Position numbers and translations under genes: made by a program. 64,000 bases of DNA, from the NCBI GenBank assembly GCA_015231825.1, contig JADGAV010000026.1, positions 3,241 through 67,240 of the forward strand, in the 5' to 3' direction. The notes below the pieces were generated by a model. The model was not told where the DNA came from. It saw only the letters and a program-made list of their open reading frames with translations, and made no database searches. Below are positions 36,618-45,204 of the stretch, piece after piece. Position 1 is the first letter of the stretch. Every line of letters begins with the position of its first letter. This DNA comes from SAR324 cluster bacterium (GTDB taxonomy: Bacteria > SAR324 > NAC60-12).

Positions 36618-38741
36618 CTAAGGTTTCACCAAAAGGTATCCGGTCATCTCTAGGTGCAGAGCAGAACAAAATTCCGTACAATAATATGGAAAGACTCCTT
36701 CTTTATCTGCGACAAAATGGAAAGTTGCCGTTTCCCCCGGTTCCAGACTTCCGTGGACATTGTAGTTGTCGATACCAAAACCATGAACCTGATCCTGGGC
36801 TCTTTCTACATTCGTCACGTGCCATGTGATTTCATCGCCTTTTTTAACTTCTATAATTTCAGGGCTGTAGTGGCTGCGGATGGCAGTAGAGTGAATAGTA
36901 ACTTTGTTGCCATTTCGCTCAATCTTTTCCTGGCCTGGACGGACATAGTTGCTGAACGACTGTTTATTGTATCTCGTGATCGGGTTGAGCTTGTCAGCCT
37001 TGATCATTTGGGCATAATGCGGTTCTCCCAGGGGCAATGCCATGTCGTAGAGTAACTGCATCTTCCTTCCTGAAGTGATATCAATCAGTTGATGATTTTG
37101 AGGATGCAGCGGACCGACCTGTTGAAAACGGTCAATGGCCAGTTTATTTAAGGCAACTAAATATTTTCCGTCAGGATCCACTGTGTCGCCTTCTGCGGAA
37201 ACCAGGTGCCCAATATTGTAGTTGATCGGAATTTTTTCAAGCAGCTTTCCTTCCAGATAATTCCACCGTGCAACCATGGAGTCCACATAAAGCGAGGTAT
37301 AAGCCACGCCTTTTACAGAATCAAATTGTGTATGGAGTGGTCCAAGACCCAGCTGCACTTGAGTATGCATTGCTTTCTGCATATCTAGAATCGGCAGGCC
37401 ATAGGGATCGGTGCCGGCAAAGTCCTTGTTCTTTACCAGATTCATGATTTTTTCAAATGAAAAGACTGAAGCATGGGTATCCAGTTTTCCTGCAACCACA
37501 ATATATTTCCCGTCCGGAGTAACATCATTTCCGTGTGGGCTTTTCGGTTCGGGAAGCAGAAACATCGCATTGGCTGCAACCATATCTTTCATTGTTATAA
37601 CTGCATGTCCATTGATTTTGGTAAATTTTCCCGCTTTAAAAAGCTTCTCAGCTTCAAGCCAGTTGACAATGTGCATATAGTCAGTATCTTTTGCAGACAT
37701 TCCAGCCTCATTGGCAAGCCTGTCCTTGAAGGCCGTGTTTCCTTTTCCAAAGCCACCGACATAACGTTCGGAGTTGATAGAATTGGTAAAAGACCAGCCA
37801 AAACTGGGGCCTTTCCCTGCATCGGTGATGTCCTGCATGTAGGGGGGCATTTCCACCGTGAATGATTGTTCAGGATCGAGCCGGCCTTCTTTTTCCGCAT
37901 ACTTCATCAGATCCGCCTGGTGTTCGTTGACTGCATCCTTTCCGATCTTGGCTGCGACTGCATTCAAAAATTCATCTTTTCCCTTAAAATTCTGATCTTC
38001 AAACCCTTTCAACTTTCCAGTATCCACTCCTTGTTTTTTCAGACTTTTCATTCCTTTACGGGTGAGGCTGAGAATGGATTCCTTATTGAACTTCCAGTAA
38101 GTTACTCCTCCACGATATAATTCATTGTATTGTTCCAGCGGTACATAGTTATTGCTGAACGGGGCAGGATATTGAGCCGCCTCCATCACATATTCTGTGT
38201 TAGGAGTCACCACGGAGCTGCCATGTTCTGATTTGAAAACAGGGTTGACCACGATTTGCTTGGTTTCAAATGTTTTTAAATCAATCAACGCCACTCTCGG
38301 GTTGGCTTTATCGTTGATAAAAACCCATCTGCCGTCATAGTCCCCATTGGTTTCTGAAAGAGCCGGGTGGTGAGTATCTCCCCAGGTGATTGACCTGCCG
38401 TTGATTTTCCCTTGTTCCAGAACCTCCATACTCTCACTTTCACCGTAGCCGTAGCCTTGCCAGGGTTCAGGAGTAAAGACGGCAACATATTTTAAAATCC
38501 TCATGGAAGGGACACCGTAAACAATCAACTGCCCTGACTGACCTCCGGAAGAAAATACAATGTATTCGTCTTTCATCCCAGTGGGAGTGTATGTTTTTGC
38601 GGCTGCCAACATGTCTTTTTCCGACAAGCTTCGTTCTTGCATCACCTCTTTCAAAGTTTGCGCATAGCCGATGCAGGCGATCCCAAACATAAGAATTGTG
38701 AGCCCAACAATTTTGCTGATTTGTCTCTGCATTTTTCCCAT
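36618..38741 (-). CDS. nosZ: Nitrous-oxide reductase, clade II (Sec-exported) type
   Basis: 707 aa from the ATG at 38741 with AGGAGG 5 nt upstream. The signal peptide is Sec-type with no twin Arg (MGKMQRQISKIVGL then a hydrophobic core to YAQ), which is the hallmark of clade II NosZ. The seven-bladed propeller carries CuZ His motifs (GDTHHPALSETNGDYDGRW, SPHGNDVTPDGKY, LGPLHTQFD, GEPHYAQ). The cupredoxin domain ends with the CuA motif C688-x3-C692-x3-H696-x2-M699. It reduces N2O to N2 in the periplasm. Its promoter shows an FNR-family-like site at 38994-39009. Confidence 0.96.
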   Translation of the reverse strand: MGKMQRQISKIVGLTILMFGIACIGYAQTLKEVMQERSLSEKDMLAAAKTYTPTGMKDEYIVFSSGGQSGQLIVYGVPSMRILKYVAVFTPEPWQGYGYGESESMEVLEQGKINGRSITWGDTHHPALSETNGDYDGRWVFINDKANPRVALIDLKTFETKQIVVNPVFKSEHGSSVVTPNTEYVMEAAQYPAPFSNNYVPLEQYNELYRGGVTYWKFNKESILSLTRKGMKSLKKQGVDTGKLKGFEDQNFKGKDEFLNAVAAKIGKDAVNEHQADLMKYAEKEGRLDPEQSFTVEMPPYMQDITDAGKGPSFGWSFTNSINSERYVGGFGKGNTAFKDRLANEAGMSAKDTDYMHIVNWLEAEKLFKAGKFTKINGHAVITMKDMVAANAMFLLPEPKSPHGNDVTPDGKYIVVAGKLDTHASVFSFEKIMNLVKNKDFAGTDPYGLPILDMQKAMHTQVQLGLGPLHTQFDSVKGVAYTSLYVDSMVARWNYLEGKLLEKIPINYNIGHLVSAEGDTVDPDGKYLVALNKLAIDRFQQVGPLHPQNHQLIDITSGRKMQLLYDMALPLGEPHYAQMIKADKLNPITRYNKQSFSNYVRPGQEKIERNGNKVTIHSTAIRSHYSPEIIEVKKGDEITWHVTNVERAQDQVHGFGIDNYNVHGSLEPGETATFHFVADKEGVFPYYCTEFCSALHLEMTGYLLVKP

Positions 38742-38966
38742 TTTTCCTCCTGACTTTTAGACATTGCTCAAACAAGGCAACGAATCGTTTAAGTCATAAA
38801 AATTAATCTGAAAGTTTTAATAAGAACCAAGGCCCAGGTTTGACTAAATCCATCCAAACAGATGGGAAACCTCTAATTTCCAACGTTTGTATTTTGCAAC
38901 GCTTTGATATAGAACTTTTTCACCTTATTTCAAGCAGCAAAATATTCACTTTGGAAAGCCAGAATC
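38742..38966 (-). other. Long 5' leader of nosZ
   Basis: About 220 nt between the predicted transcription start and the nosZ ATG, with no open frame that looks real. It includes the AGGAGG ribosome site just before the ATG. Nothing that I can name as a riboswitch is visible. Confidence 0.4.
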
Positions 38967-39010
38967 ATCATAATTATTTCATTCGGGAGTGCATATGACA
39001 TATGTCATAT
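38967..39010 (-). promoter_or_regulatory. nosZ promoter with FNR-family-like inverted repeat
   Basis: A perfect 18-bp palindrome, ATATGACATATGTCATAT (38993-39010), has a 16-bp core TATGAC-N4-GTCATA at 38994-39009. Reading left on the minus strand, exactly 21 nt separate the core from a TATGAT -10 element (38972-38967). This is the geometry of a class II CRP/FNR site centred near -41.5. The half-site ATGAC differs from the FNR consensus TTGAT by one or two bases. The same layout occurs upstream of the nosB unit. Confidence 0.7.
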
Positions 39011-39159
39011 TTTTAAAAATTTCAGCAGCGACCATTGTTTTGAACAATTTTCGGCGACTAAAAAAGGCAGGAAAATTGGCTTTGATCTGTTAAAAAGCCA
39101 CGATTTTGGAAAGGTCTTAAGATATTGAAATTAAAATTGTCAGGTTTCTTCGCATTCGC

Positions 39160-39792
39160 TCAATTCCCGATCAATTGACGAATGTCATCTTCCATCCGTT
39201 CTTGATCCCATCGGGTTTTGTATTTTCCTCTATACTTCCCCATCTGATCAATCAAATAAACATAATCTGTGTGGGCGACAAAATAGCCGTCAATTGAAGG
39301 GTGGGTCTCCTTGTAGAAACGGACTTTGTACTGACCGGCAACTGTTTGAATCGAAGCAGAATCTCCCCCCAGACCCAGGAAGGAAGGATGAAAAAATGAA
39401 AGATACTCATTCAAACGTTCAGGGGTATCTCTTTCCGGATCGAGGGTAACAAACAGGACCTGTACTTGATTCGATAAATTTTTCAATCCCAGCATCGTCT
39501 GTTTTAGCTGACTGAGGATTGTAGGGCAAACGTCAGGACAATACGTATATCCAAAATTCAGAAGGACAACCTTCCCCCGAAAATCCGCCAGGCTGAGCTT
39601 TTTTCCATTGTATCCCGGCAAGGTAAAATCCCCTCCTCGATCCTCATAAATTTTGAGTTTTTCCCGACTTGAGAATTCTTTTTGATCGGCCGTGACTAAA
39701 GCAGGAAGCCCCAGCACAAAAAGAGTCACTGCCAATTGAATTTTCAGATTCAGTTTCTTCTTGCGAAAATCATTCTGGATGTTGTTTTTCAT
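39160..39792 (-). CDS. SCO1/SenC family copper/thiol protein
   Basis: 210 aa with an N-terminal membrane/signal segment (~18-35). The copper-binding motif GYTYCPDVCPTILSQL (CxxxC) and the distal His in FVAHTDYVYLIDQMG are present. SCO proteins deliver Cu or reduce Cys ligands at CuA sites, so maturation of the NosZ CuA centre is the likely job. It is the last gene of the upstream nos unit, 40 nt after the HEAT-repeat gene, and lies next to the nosZ promoter. Confidence 0.88.
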   Translation of the reverse strand: MKNNIQNDFRKKKLNLKIQLAVTLFVLGLPALVTADQKEFSSREKLKIYEDRGGDFTLPGYNGKKLSLADFRGKVVLLNFGYTYCPDVCPTILSQLKQTMLGLKNLSNQVQVLFVTLDPERDTPERLNEYLSFFHPSFLGLGGDSASIQTVAGQYKVRFYKETHPSIDGYFVAHTDYVYLIDQMGKYRGKYKTRWDQERMEDDIRQLIGN

Positions 39793-39831
39793 TAGCCTTT
39801 TGTTCCAGCTTCATGTTCTTTTAAAGTTGCA

Positions 39832-40671
39832 TCAATGACTACTTGCTTCTTCAATATTGTCCACGGCCCAATTCACTTTTTCTCGTACCTCCGGATCAGG
39901 ATCATCAAGACAGTTCCGAAGAGCTTCAATGGCTTTTGGATCTTCAATCGTGCCCAGAGCCCATGCCGCGTTTTCCCGAACAGCATTGTCAGAATCATGA
40001 AGCGCTTCGATCAGTGAATCAAGCGCTCTTGGATCACCGATTGTCCCAAGCGCCCATGCCGTGTTTTCCCGAACTTCCCCGGCTCTGTGAGAGAGGAACG
40101 GGAGCAGAGGAATGACGGCCTTTTCCTCTCTAATGGTACCCAGCGCCCAAACGATGACGGCAAGAACCTGCTGATTCTGATGCTGGAGTTCCTCGATCAG
40201 TATTGGAGCTGCCTCATTTCCAATCTCTCCAATGGCCCAAACAATGGTCTCCTGAATTGAGCTTTCTTCATCCTGGAGTGCCTGAACCAAATTCCTGGCG
40301 GTATTGGGCAGCTGAAGGATTCCCAACGACCACGCAGACCATTCACGGACTAAATCATTGCTATCATGAAGCAAGTCAGTCAGAGCATCAACAAGCTGAT
40401 TCCGATCCCTTTTTAGAAGTGAGACCATTGGGACAACACTTTTCTGCTGCTTTTCTCTTTGTCTTTTAATTGCTGCCAAAGCCCATGCTGCCTCCCCGTG
40501 ATTGGAACTTTTTGGATCCTTCAGAATTCGAAATAGGGCTTCCACGCCATCAATGTGTCCTATGACTCCCAAAGCCCGGATTGCCAATTGACGGAGTTCC
40601 TGGTTCTCGCTTTCGAGAGCTTCGAGAAAAGGGGCGATTTGATCATATTCCGCTTCTTTTTCATCCGACAC
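39832..40671 (-). CDS. HEAT-repeat (PBS-lyase type) protein in the nos unit
   Basis: 279 aa. I chose the GTG at 40671 because TTGGAG lies 6 nt upstream; a TTG at 40683 is the alternative. At least seven ~31-residue HEAT repeats of the PBS-lyase type are visible, for example ENTAWALGTIGDPRALDSL and ENAAWALGTIEDPKAIEAL. There is no signal peptide, so it should be cytosolic. Such proteins are protein-interaction scaffolds and bind cofactor-carrying or regulatory partners. It lies 30 nt after the heme-sensor-like gene. It is not a standard nos gene. Confidence 0.85.
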   Translation of the reverse strand: MSDEKEAEYDQIAPFLEALESENQELRQLAIRALGVIGHIDGVEALFRILKDPKSSNHGEAAWALAAIKRQREKQQKSVVPMVSLLKRDRNQLVDALTDLLHDSNDLVREWSAWSLGILQLPNTARNLVQALQDEESSIQETIVWAIGEIGNEAAPILIEELQHQNQQVLAVIVWALGTIREEKAVIPLLPFLSHRAGEVRENTAWALGTIGDPRALDSLIEALHDSDNAVRENAAWALGTIEDPKAIEALRNCLDDPDPEVREKVNWAVDNIEEASSH

Positions 40672-40701
40672 TGTTTTCTCCAATAAAAATCCGTGACGTT
40701 T

Positions 40702-41358
40702 TCAGAGCTCATCTCTTTCGATCAAGAGATTTTTTTCAAGAATACCTTTTTTGACGATAAAATAAAAAATGATCCCCATAGTGATCAAAGACGCCATGAT
40801 CAACAGAACCACTTCCACGATCAATCGGATTGAATCCGCCTCTTTCGCGGAAAGGTCAAAAATGATTTCAGATGCCCCCAGGATATCACCAACATGGATC
40901 GTGCTTCCCTTGACTGACTCGTGGCATTCCTGGCATCGGGAATCTGCAATAAATGGAGCCACATATCGGAAAGTCGTTCGGTTCAGCCAGTCGTCTCTGC
41001 TTTTACCAGTAACCAGGACCTGTTTGATCAGTTCATCGGTTGCCTGTTCATCTTCATTGATTCCATGCTGTTTTTCCACATGACTGCTGCGGACCATCCG
41101 AAATTTGAATTCATGCTTTTTCTCAAAATCGGCAATCAGCCCCCGGACCTTTTCCGGATCTCCCGTCGCAATCATGGTAGAAAGCAGGCCAATCCGAATG
41201 AGATCCGAAATACTGCGTGCCCTGGTCCGTGTTTCCTGTACATCTCGAAGATAGAGTTTGTAGGGGAGAAGGACTGCAGTAATCGTAACAAAAAAAAGGG
41301 TGACTCCTAAAAAAATAAGAAACACCCGTTTTTGAATTGCACTATTGGACTTTTCCAT
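40702..41358 (-). CDS. Membrane-anchored c-heme sensor-like protein (DUF3365/Tll0287-like)
   Basis: 218 aa from the ATG at 41358 with AAGG 6 nt upstream. An N-terminal helix (~17-37), a periplasmic domain (~40-170) and a second helix (~173-200) frame a single heme-c motif CQECH in FIADSRCQECHESVKGS. This matches the heme-bearing periplasmic sensor fold of the DUF3365 group. The protein ends shortly after the second helix (IERDEL), with no kinase or methyl-accepting domain, so it may pass its signal by contact. The next gene encodes the cytosolic HEAT protein, a possible partner. A sensor of redox, NO or O2 is inferred. Confidence 0.75.
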   Translation of the reverse strand: MEKSNSAIQKRVFLIFLGVTLFFVTITAVLLPYKLYLRDVQETRTRARSISDLIRIGLLSTMIATGDPEKVRGLIADFEKKHEFKFRMVRSSHVEKQHGINEDEQATDELIKQVLVTGKSRDDWLNRTTFRYVAPFIADSRCQECHESVKGSTIHVGDILGASEIIFDLSAKEADSIRLIVEVVLLIMASLITMGIIFYFIVKKGILEKNLLIERDEL

Positions 41359-41409
41359 TTGGGCCTTCAATTTAGATCGCGTATTTTTTGTTTTCTGAAC
41401 AAAGCGAAG

Positions 41410-42378
41410 TTAAATCAATTTATCCAAATAACGTATATTATATTTTAAAGCCCCGTCTTCACAGGCATCAATGCATAAACCACATCGGGTGCATTCCCCT
41501 GAAACCACATATTCAGATTTTCCTTTGTTCACCGTTTCCTGGAGGACGAAAGGGACCATGCAGGCCTGTTGGCACTTTTTACAATTGGAACAGTTGTTGA
41601 TGTTCCATCTGATGTTGAAGGGAGAAATTCTTCCGATAAAATTATAGGAGACTCCGACAGGGCAAAAATAGCGACACCAGGCTCTCCGGCTATAAAAGAT
41701 TTCGAAAATCAGCAGTACAAAAACCCAAAGAAGAGTCAGTCCAGGACCATAAACAATGAATCTGCTCAATATACTGACAGGATTGATCACTTCGAATATT
41801 GTATAGCCACTCAGCAAGGCAAGAATGAGGAAAATTGCATAGAAATAGTATTTTATTTTCCTGTCAAAAACATGATTTCTTTTGATAATTTTCTTTTTGA
41901 TCAGGAACTTATGAAGGATCTCGCCAAATTCCGCCAACAAATGATAGGGACAGACCCAGGAACAAAAAAAGCGTCCTCCCAGCATGAGATAAATAACAAT
42001 CACAGTGACCAGGCCAATTACCAGGTTGACCTTCACCAAGCGACTCGCCAGCATTACCTGGAAGGAGGCAAAAGGATCCGCCAGATGAAAGCCCAGCAAG
42101 CGGGAAGCACTTAAACTGCCTTCCAGGATTTGAATGTCAAAATAAAATGAAGCGAAAAAAAGGAAATTGATAAATAGTAAAGTGGACCAACGCACTATGC
42201 GCCACTTGTGAGGAGACGAATTGTCGTTGATTGAAACATCCCTAAGTCCTGGCCCCTTGCGTTTTCGAGGAGTGATTCGAGGAGACCCAACTTTGCTAGA
42301 GTCCTCATTTTTCAGAACAGCTCCCACTTCAGCAGAATTGGACAATCGAGGAGATGATTCATCAGGAGTCTTGTTCAT
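41410..42378 (-). CDS. nosH: NosH-like polyferredoxin membrane protein
   Basis: 322 aa from the ATG at 42378, overlapping the nosG stop (ATGA); upstream in-frame extension is not needed. Membrane helices flank NapH-type Cys motifs FFCSWVCPYHLLAE and WCRYFCPVGVSYNF. Two 4Fe-4S motifs follow at the C-terminus: CSNCKKCQQACMVP and CTRCGLCIDACEDGAL. With NosG it forms a quinol-to-periplasm electron path for N2O reduction in clade II systems such as Wolinella. The long polar N-terminus (~1-55) is unusual. Confidence 0.85.
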   Translation of the reverse strand: MNKTPDESSPRLSNSAEVGAVLKNEDSSKVGSPRITPRKRKGPGLRDVSINDNSSPHKWRIVRWSTLLFINFLFFASFYFDIQILEGSLSASRLLGFHLADPFASFQVMLASRLVKVNLVIGLVTVIVIYLMLGGRFFCSWVCPYHLLAEFGEILHKFLIKKKIIKRNHVFDRKIKYYFYAIFLILALLSGYTIFEVINPVSILSRFIVYGPGLTLLWVFVLLIFEIFYSRRAWCRYFCPVGVSYNFIGRISPFNIRWNINNCSNCKKCQQACMVPFVLQETVNKGKSEYVVSGECTRCGLCIDACEDGALKYNIRYLDKLI

Positions 42379-43274
42379 ACCGAAACTTCCTTCCACTTCA
42401 ATCGAGGAACGATGGTAATCGAGGGTTCCGGAGTAGGGCATTTCATTTCGCAGACTCCGCAGCCCACGCAGGTTTTCTGAACGATCGGATGAACAATTTT
42501 CTTTCCGGAATCAGGGTCTATTTTCTCCTTAAATGAAATCGGGCTCTCTTCATTGATGGGACATTCTTCCAGACAGATCCGGCAGGCATGCTGGGTCTGT
42601 TGGGCTCCCTTCATGAATTCGATGATCCATTTCATCGAGACAGGATTGATCTTTGTCAGAATTTGCGAAACAACGCGAGGAGAAAGCTCCAGCAATTGAA
42701 ATTTGAGTTTCCATTGTTCCTTTTCTGCGGGGGTCAGTTTTTCAACAAGCCCCGTCAGAAGATCAGAGAGTTTTCCCAGGTCAATCGAGTCTTTGACTTC
42801 AGCAAGGTTTTCCAGTTGAAAAACGAGGCCGTTGATTCCTTTGATTGAGAGACATGTATCGGGGCGGCTGATCACTGCGAGCCCCATCGCGGCCTCTTTA
42901 CCTTCTGAAATTTCATGATCAAGTGCTCCAGTAGGACAAGCCAGCACGCATGGCAGACCCCGACATAAAATACAGGCTCCTTCCAGGGGAACAATGTAAG
43001 GGGTACCGATTCCAAATCCCTGATCAATTTTTCCAAGTTTGACCACCTGGGGCGGACACACCTGAAGGCATTGTCCGCATTTAATACAGGAGGCCAAAAA
43101 AGCATTTTCTTCCAAAGCTCCTGGCGGGCGCAGCAACAAATCTTCACTTCGGAGAATCCTTGCGCTTCCAATCCCGTATGCCAGCGCACCACCCACCATC
43201 ACCAGGGTGGAACCTTTGAAAAATTTTCTCCGATTGAGCTTTGCACTCTTTTTTTCAATGTTGGCCATGAGCAT
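42375..43274 (-). CDS. nosG: NosG-like periplasmic iron-sulfur protein
   Basis: 299 aa from the ATG at 43274 (an ATG two codons on, 43268, is equally possible; neither has a clear ribosome site, consistent with coupling to nosL, which it overlaps). A Tat-type NRRKFFKG signal precedes a hydrophobic segment. Four 4Fe-4S motifs follow: CIKCGQCLQVCPPQV, CILCRGLPCVLACPTG, CRICLEECPINEES and CVGCGVCEMKCPTPE. This NapG-like protein partners NosH. Its stop overlaps the nosH start. Confidence 0.85.
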   Translation of the reverse strand: MLMANIEKKSAKLNRRKFFKGSTLVMVGGALAYGIGSARILRSEDLLLRPPGALEENAFLASCIKCGQCLQVCPPQVVKLGKIDQGFGIGTPYIVPLEGACILCRGLPCVLACPTGALDHEISEGKEAAMGLAVISRPDTCLSIKGINGLVFQLENLAEVKDSIDLGKLSDLLTGLVEKLTPAEKEQWKLKFQLLELSPRVVSQILTKINPVSMKWIIEFMKGAQQTQHACRICLEECPINEESPISFKEKIDPDSGKKIVHPIVQKTCVGCGVCEMKCPTPEPSITIVPRLKWKEVSV

Positions 43275-43815
43275 TTTCGTGTGGCATGGTTTGAGAATCC
43301 GTCTTCCAGCCGGAATCTTGTGAATGCGCGCTTTGATCTTTCGGAATCTGATGCCCCTCACTTCCATGTTTTTGCAGATGTTTCTGCTTCAGGGTTTGAT
43401 CGTTTTCAATTTGATGTCTCACTTTATTAAATTCGAGGGGGGAATCTATTTTCTGCATGGTTGCAACAAAGCCGTAACCCATCGGTGTATTTGGATCACC
43501 AAATCTCCAGTAGGCTTTTTCAACGTCAATCCATTGCTGCGTTTCGAAATCACTGATCCAAATTCTCGCCTGATTTTTCCATGATTTGTTCTTGAGCCAA
43601 TTGACGGCACAGCCAATATCATCAAAAACGAACGCCCTGCCTTCCCGATTGATGATCTGGGCCGCATAGCGGTGATCACTGATAACCATTCCACATTCTG
43701 TGCAGACATCTCGATCCCAGCTCACTTCGACAGGGAGTTGATCCGGATTTTGTTTTTTGCAGGCGATGGCAGTGAACACAAAAAAGATAAAAACGGAAAA
43801 CTTCAATTGACTCAT
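43255..43815 (-). CDS. nosL: NosL copper-chaperone lipoprotein with His-rich tail
   Basis: 186 aa from the ATG at 43815, 1 nt after the thioredoxin-like stop; a longer frame upstream would precede the lipobox. The signal ends in the lipobox FTAIAC. The Cu-binding motif DVCTECGMVISDHRYAA and the NosL core (AFVFDDIGCAVNWL, YWRFGDPNTPMGYGFVA) follow. The last ~45 residues are rich in His (HLQKHGSEGHQ, SAHSQ, PHENAHGQH), a likely extra metal-binding tail. NosL hands Cu(I) to the NosZ CuZ site with NosDFY. Confidence 0.9.
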   Translation of the reverse strand: MSQLKFSVFIFFVFTAIACKKQNPDQLPVEVSWDRDVCTECGMVISDHRYAAQIINREGRAFVFDDIGCAVNWLKNKSWKNQARIWISDFETQQWIDVEKAYWRFGDPNTPMGYGFVATMQKIDSPLEFNKVRHQIENDQTLKQKHLQKHGSEGHQIPKDQSAHSQDSGWKTDSQTMPHENAHGQH

Positions 43816-43816
43816 C

Positions 43817-44368
43817 TTAAGAATCCTGAACCAGTTTCTGAAAAAACCGAATACTTTGAGAAGATGTCCATGCCCGTGAACCTCGGATACGTCCGGCAAA
43901 ATATCCATCCCGATCTACAATAAAGGTGCTTGGAAACTGTCTCACACCATATTTTTTATAAGCTTTTCCATCAAGATCCATTCCGAATTTCAAAAGAGAA
44001 AAGTCGCGTTTTTGAAGAAACTTTTCCACACGGCTCAACGGTTCTCGCACATTCACCGTCAAAATCACAAAATGCTGAGGATTCATGCTTTTTGCCAACT
44101 CTTCCAACTCCGGCATTTCCTTGACGCATGGAACACACCAGGTCGTCCAAAAATTGATCAAGACAACTTTTCCTAAAAATTCACTCAAAACCACCCGTTC
44201 ACCGGTCAGTCCTTCAATCTCAAACTCCTGAGCTACCCTGGCGGAGTCCGGAAAATCGATCTCAAACGGCTTTTCTTCAGGTAGGATCGGGGAAGAATTT
44301 GCGAATGCAACAAGTGACCAGCAGCACAGCAATCCTGTAGCAAGCAGCTCTCGAATTAATGTTTTCAT
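43817..44368 (-). CDS. TlpA/ResA-type thioredoxin-like protein
   Basis: 183 aa with a Sec signal peptide (~1-23). The active site is CVPC in FWTTWCVPCVKEMPEL, with a cis-Pro loop RQFPSTFIVDRDGYF. These proteins keep Cys of cytochrome or CuA apo-proteins reduced in the periplasm. Its ATG overlaps the nosY stop by 4 nt and nosL starts right after it, so the whole block is coupled. A role in reducing NosZ CuA or NosL Cys is a reasonable inference. Confidence 0.85.
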   Translation of the reverse strand: MKTLIRELLATGLLCCWSLVAFANSSPILPEEKPFEIDFPDSARVAQEFEIEGLTGERVVLSEFLGKVVLINFWTTWCVPCVKEMPELEELAKSMNPQHFVILTVNVREPLSRVEKFLQKRDFSLLKFGMDLDGKAYKKYGVRQFPSTFIVDRDGYFAGRIRGSRAWTSSQSIRFFQKLVQDS

Positions 44369-45204
44369 ACCAAATCCCCTCTTTTAAAAACGATGTATCC
44401 CCCCCAGGAAAAAATCCAGCCCAAAGCCAAAGGATAAAAAATTGAAAAGGCTAAAAATCCCTGAGACCCCAATGAGTCAAGAATGACATAGGAAGCGGGC
44501 CCGATTGAAGAAAGTTCCGGGTCAAAAAGGAGAATGGCTCCTGTCCGAAACGCCTGCAGCGGATTGAGTAAGGAAATACCGATGATCAATTTTTCTTCAA
44601 ACTGATTCTGCAGCATCACTCCGATCATGATGATGTCGATGAAAATTAGCAGCACCAACCAGGTAAGAAAGGCCAGGCCCAAAGCCCATTCCTGTTTGCG
44701 AACCCATGAAGAAATAAACATGCCGATTCCCAAAAAACACCAGGCAAGCGTACCCAGCAGCAAGATATAATATCCCACCAGCCTCCAGGGAATCTCAAAA
44801 GAGCGTATCATTCCCCATCCTGCCGCGCCCAGCAACGTCACCAAAACCGGGAGGAACACAATCAGGAACTTTGCCGCAAGTTTTCCCCAGAAATAGGCAC
44901 CAAGGGAGATGGGCATCGAGAGAAAATATTCCAATACATTGGATTCCCGATCCCCCACAACGGCTCTCACAGTGGTAATGAGGACAAAAATTGGCAAGAT
45001 GGCGATACATAACTGCAGATAGGTCACCAGCAATTTGCTCAAGCCCGTGAATCCAAGCACCTGTGATTCAGTGATTCCCAAAGCAAAAAGCAGCACAACT
45101 GCTCCTCCGAAAATGAATGAATAAAGGAAAAACCACCGGGCCCGTATCGATTCTTTGATTTCAGCCTGAGCAACGGCTAAAAAGATGTCGAATGATTCTT
45201 TCAT
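44365..45204 (-). CDS. nosY: NosY ABC transporter permease
   Basis: 279 aa with six membrane helices and the NosY/ABC-2 pattern: AQAEIKESIRARWFFLYSFIFGGAVV at the start, and VLEYFLSMPISLGAYFWGKLAAK in the middle. It forms the NosFY transporter in the inner membrane that works with NosD to deliver sulfur and copper to the CuZ site. It overlaps nosF and the thioredoxin gene by 4 nt at each end. Confidence 0.9.
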   Translation of the reverse strand: MKESFDIFLAVAQAEIKESIRARWFFLYSFIFGGAVVLLFALGITESQVLGFTGLSKLLVTYLQLCIAILPIFVLITTVRAVVGDRESNVLEYFLSMPISLGAYFWGKLAAKFLIVFLPVLVTLLGAAGWGMIRSFEIPWRLVGYYILLLGTLAWCFLGIGMFISSWVRKQEWALGLAFLTWLVLLIFIDIIMIGVMLQNQFEEKLIIGISLLNPLQAFRTGAILLFDPELSSIGPASYVILDSLGSQGFLAFSIFYPLALGWIFSWGGYIVFKRGDLV

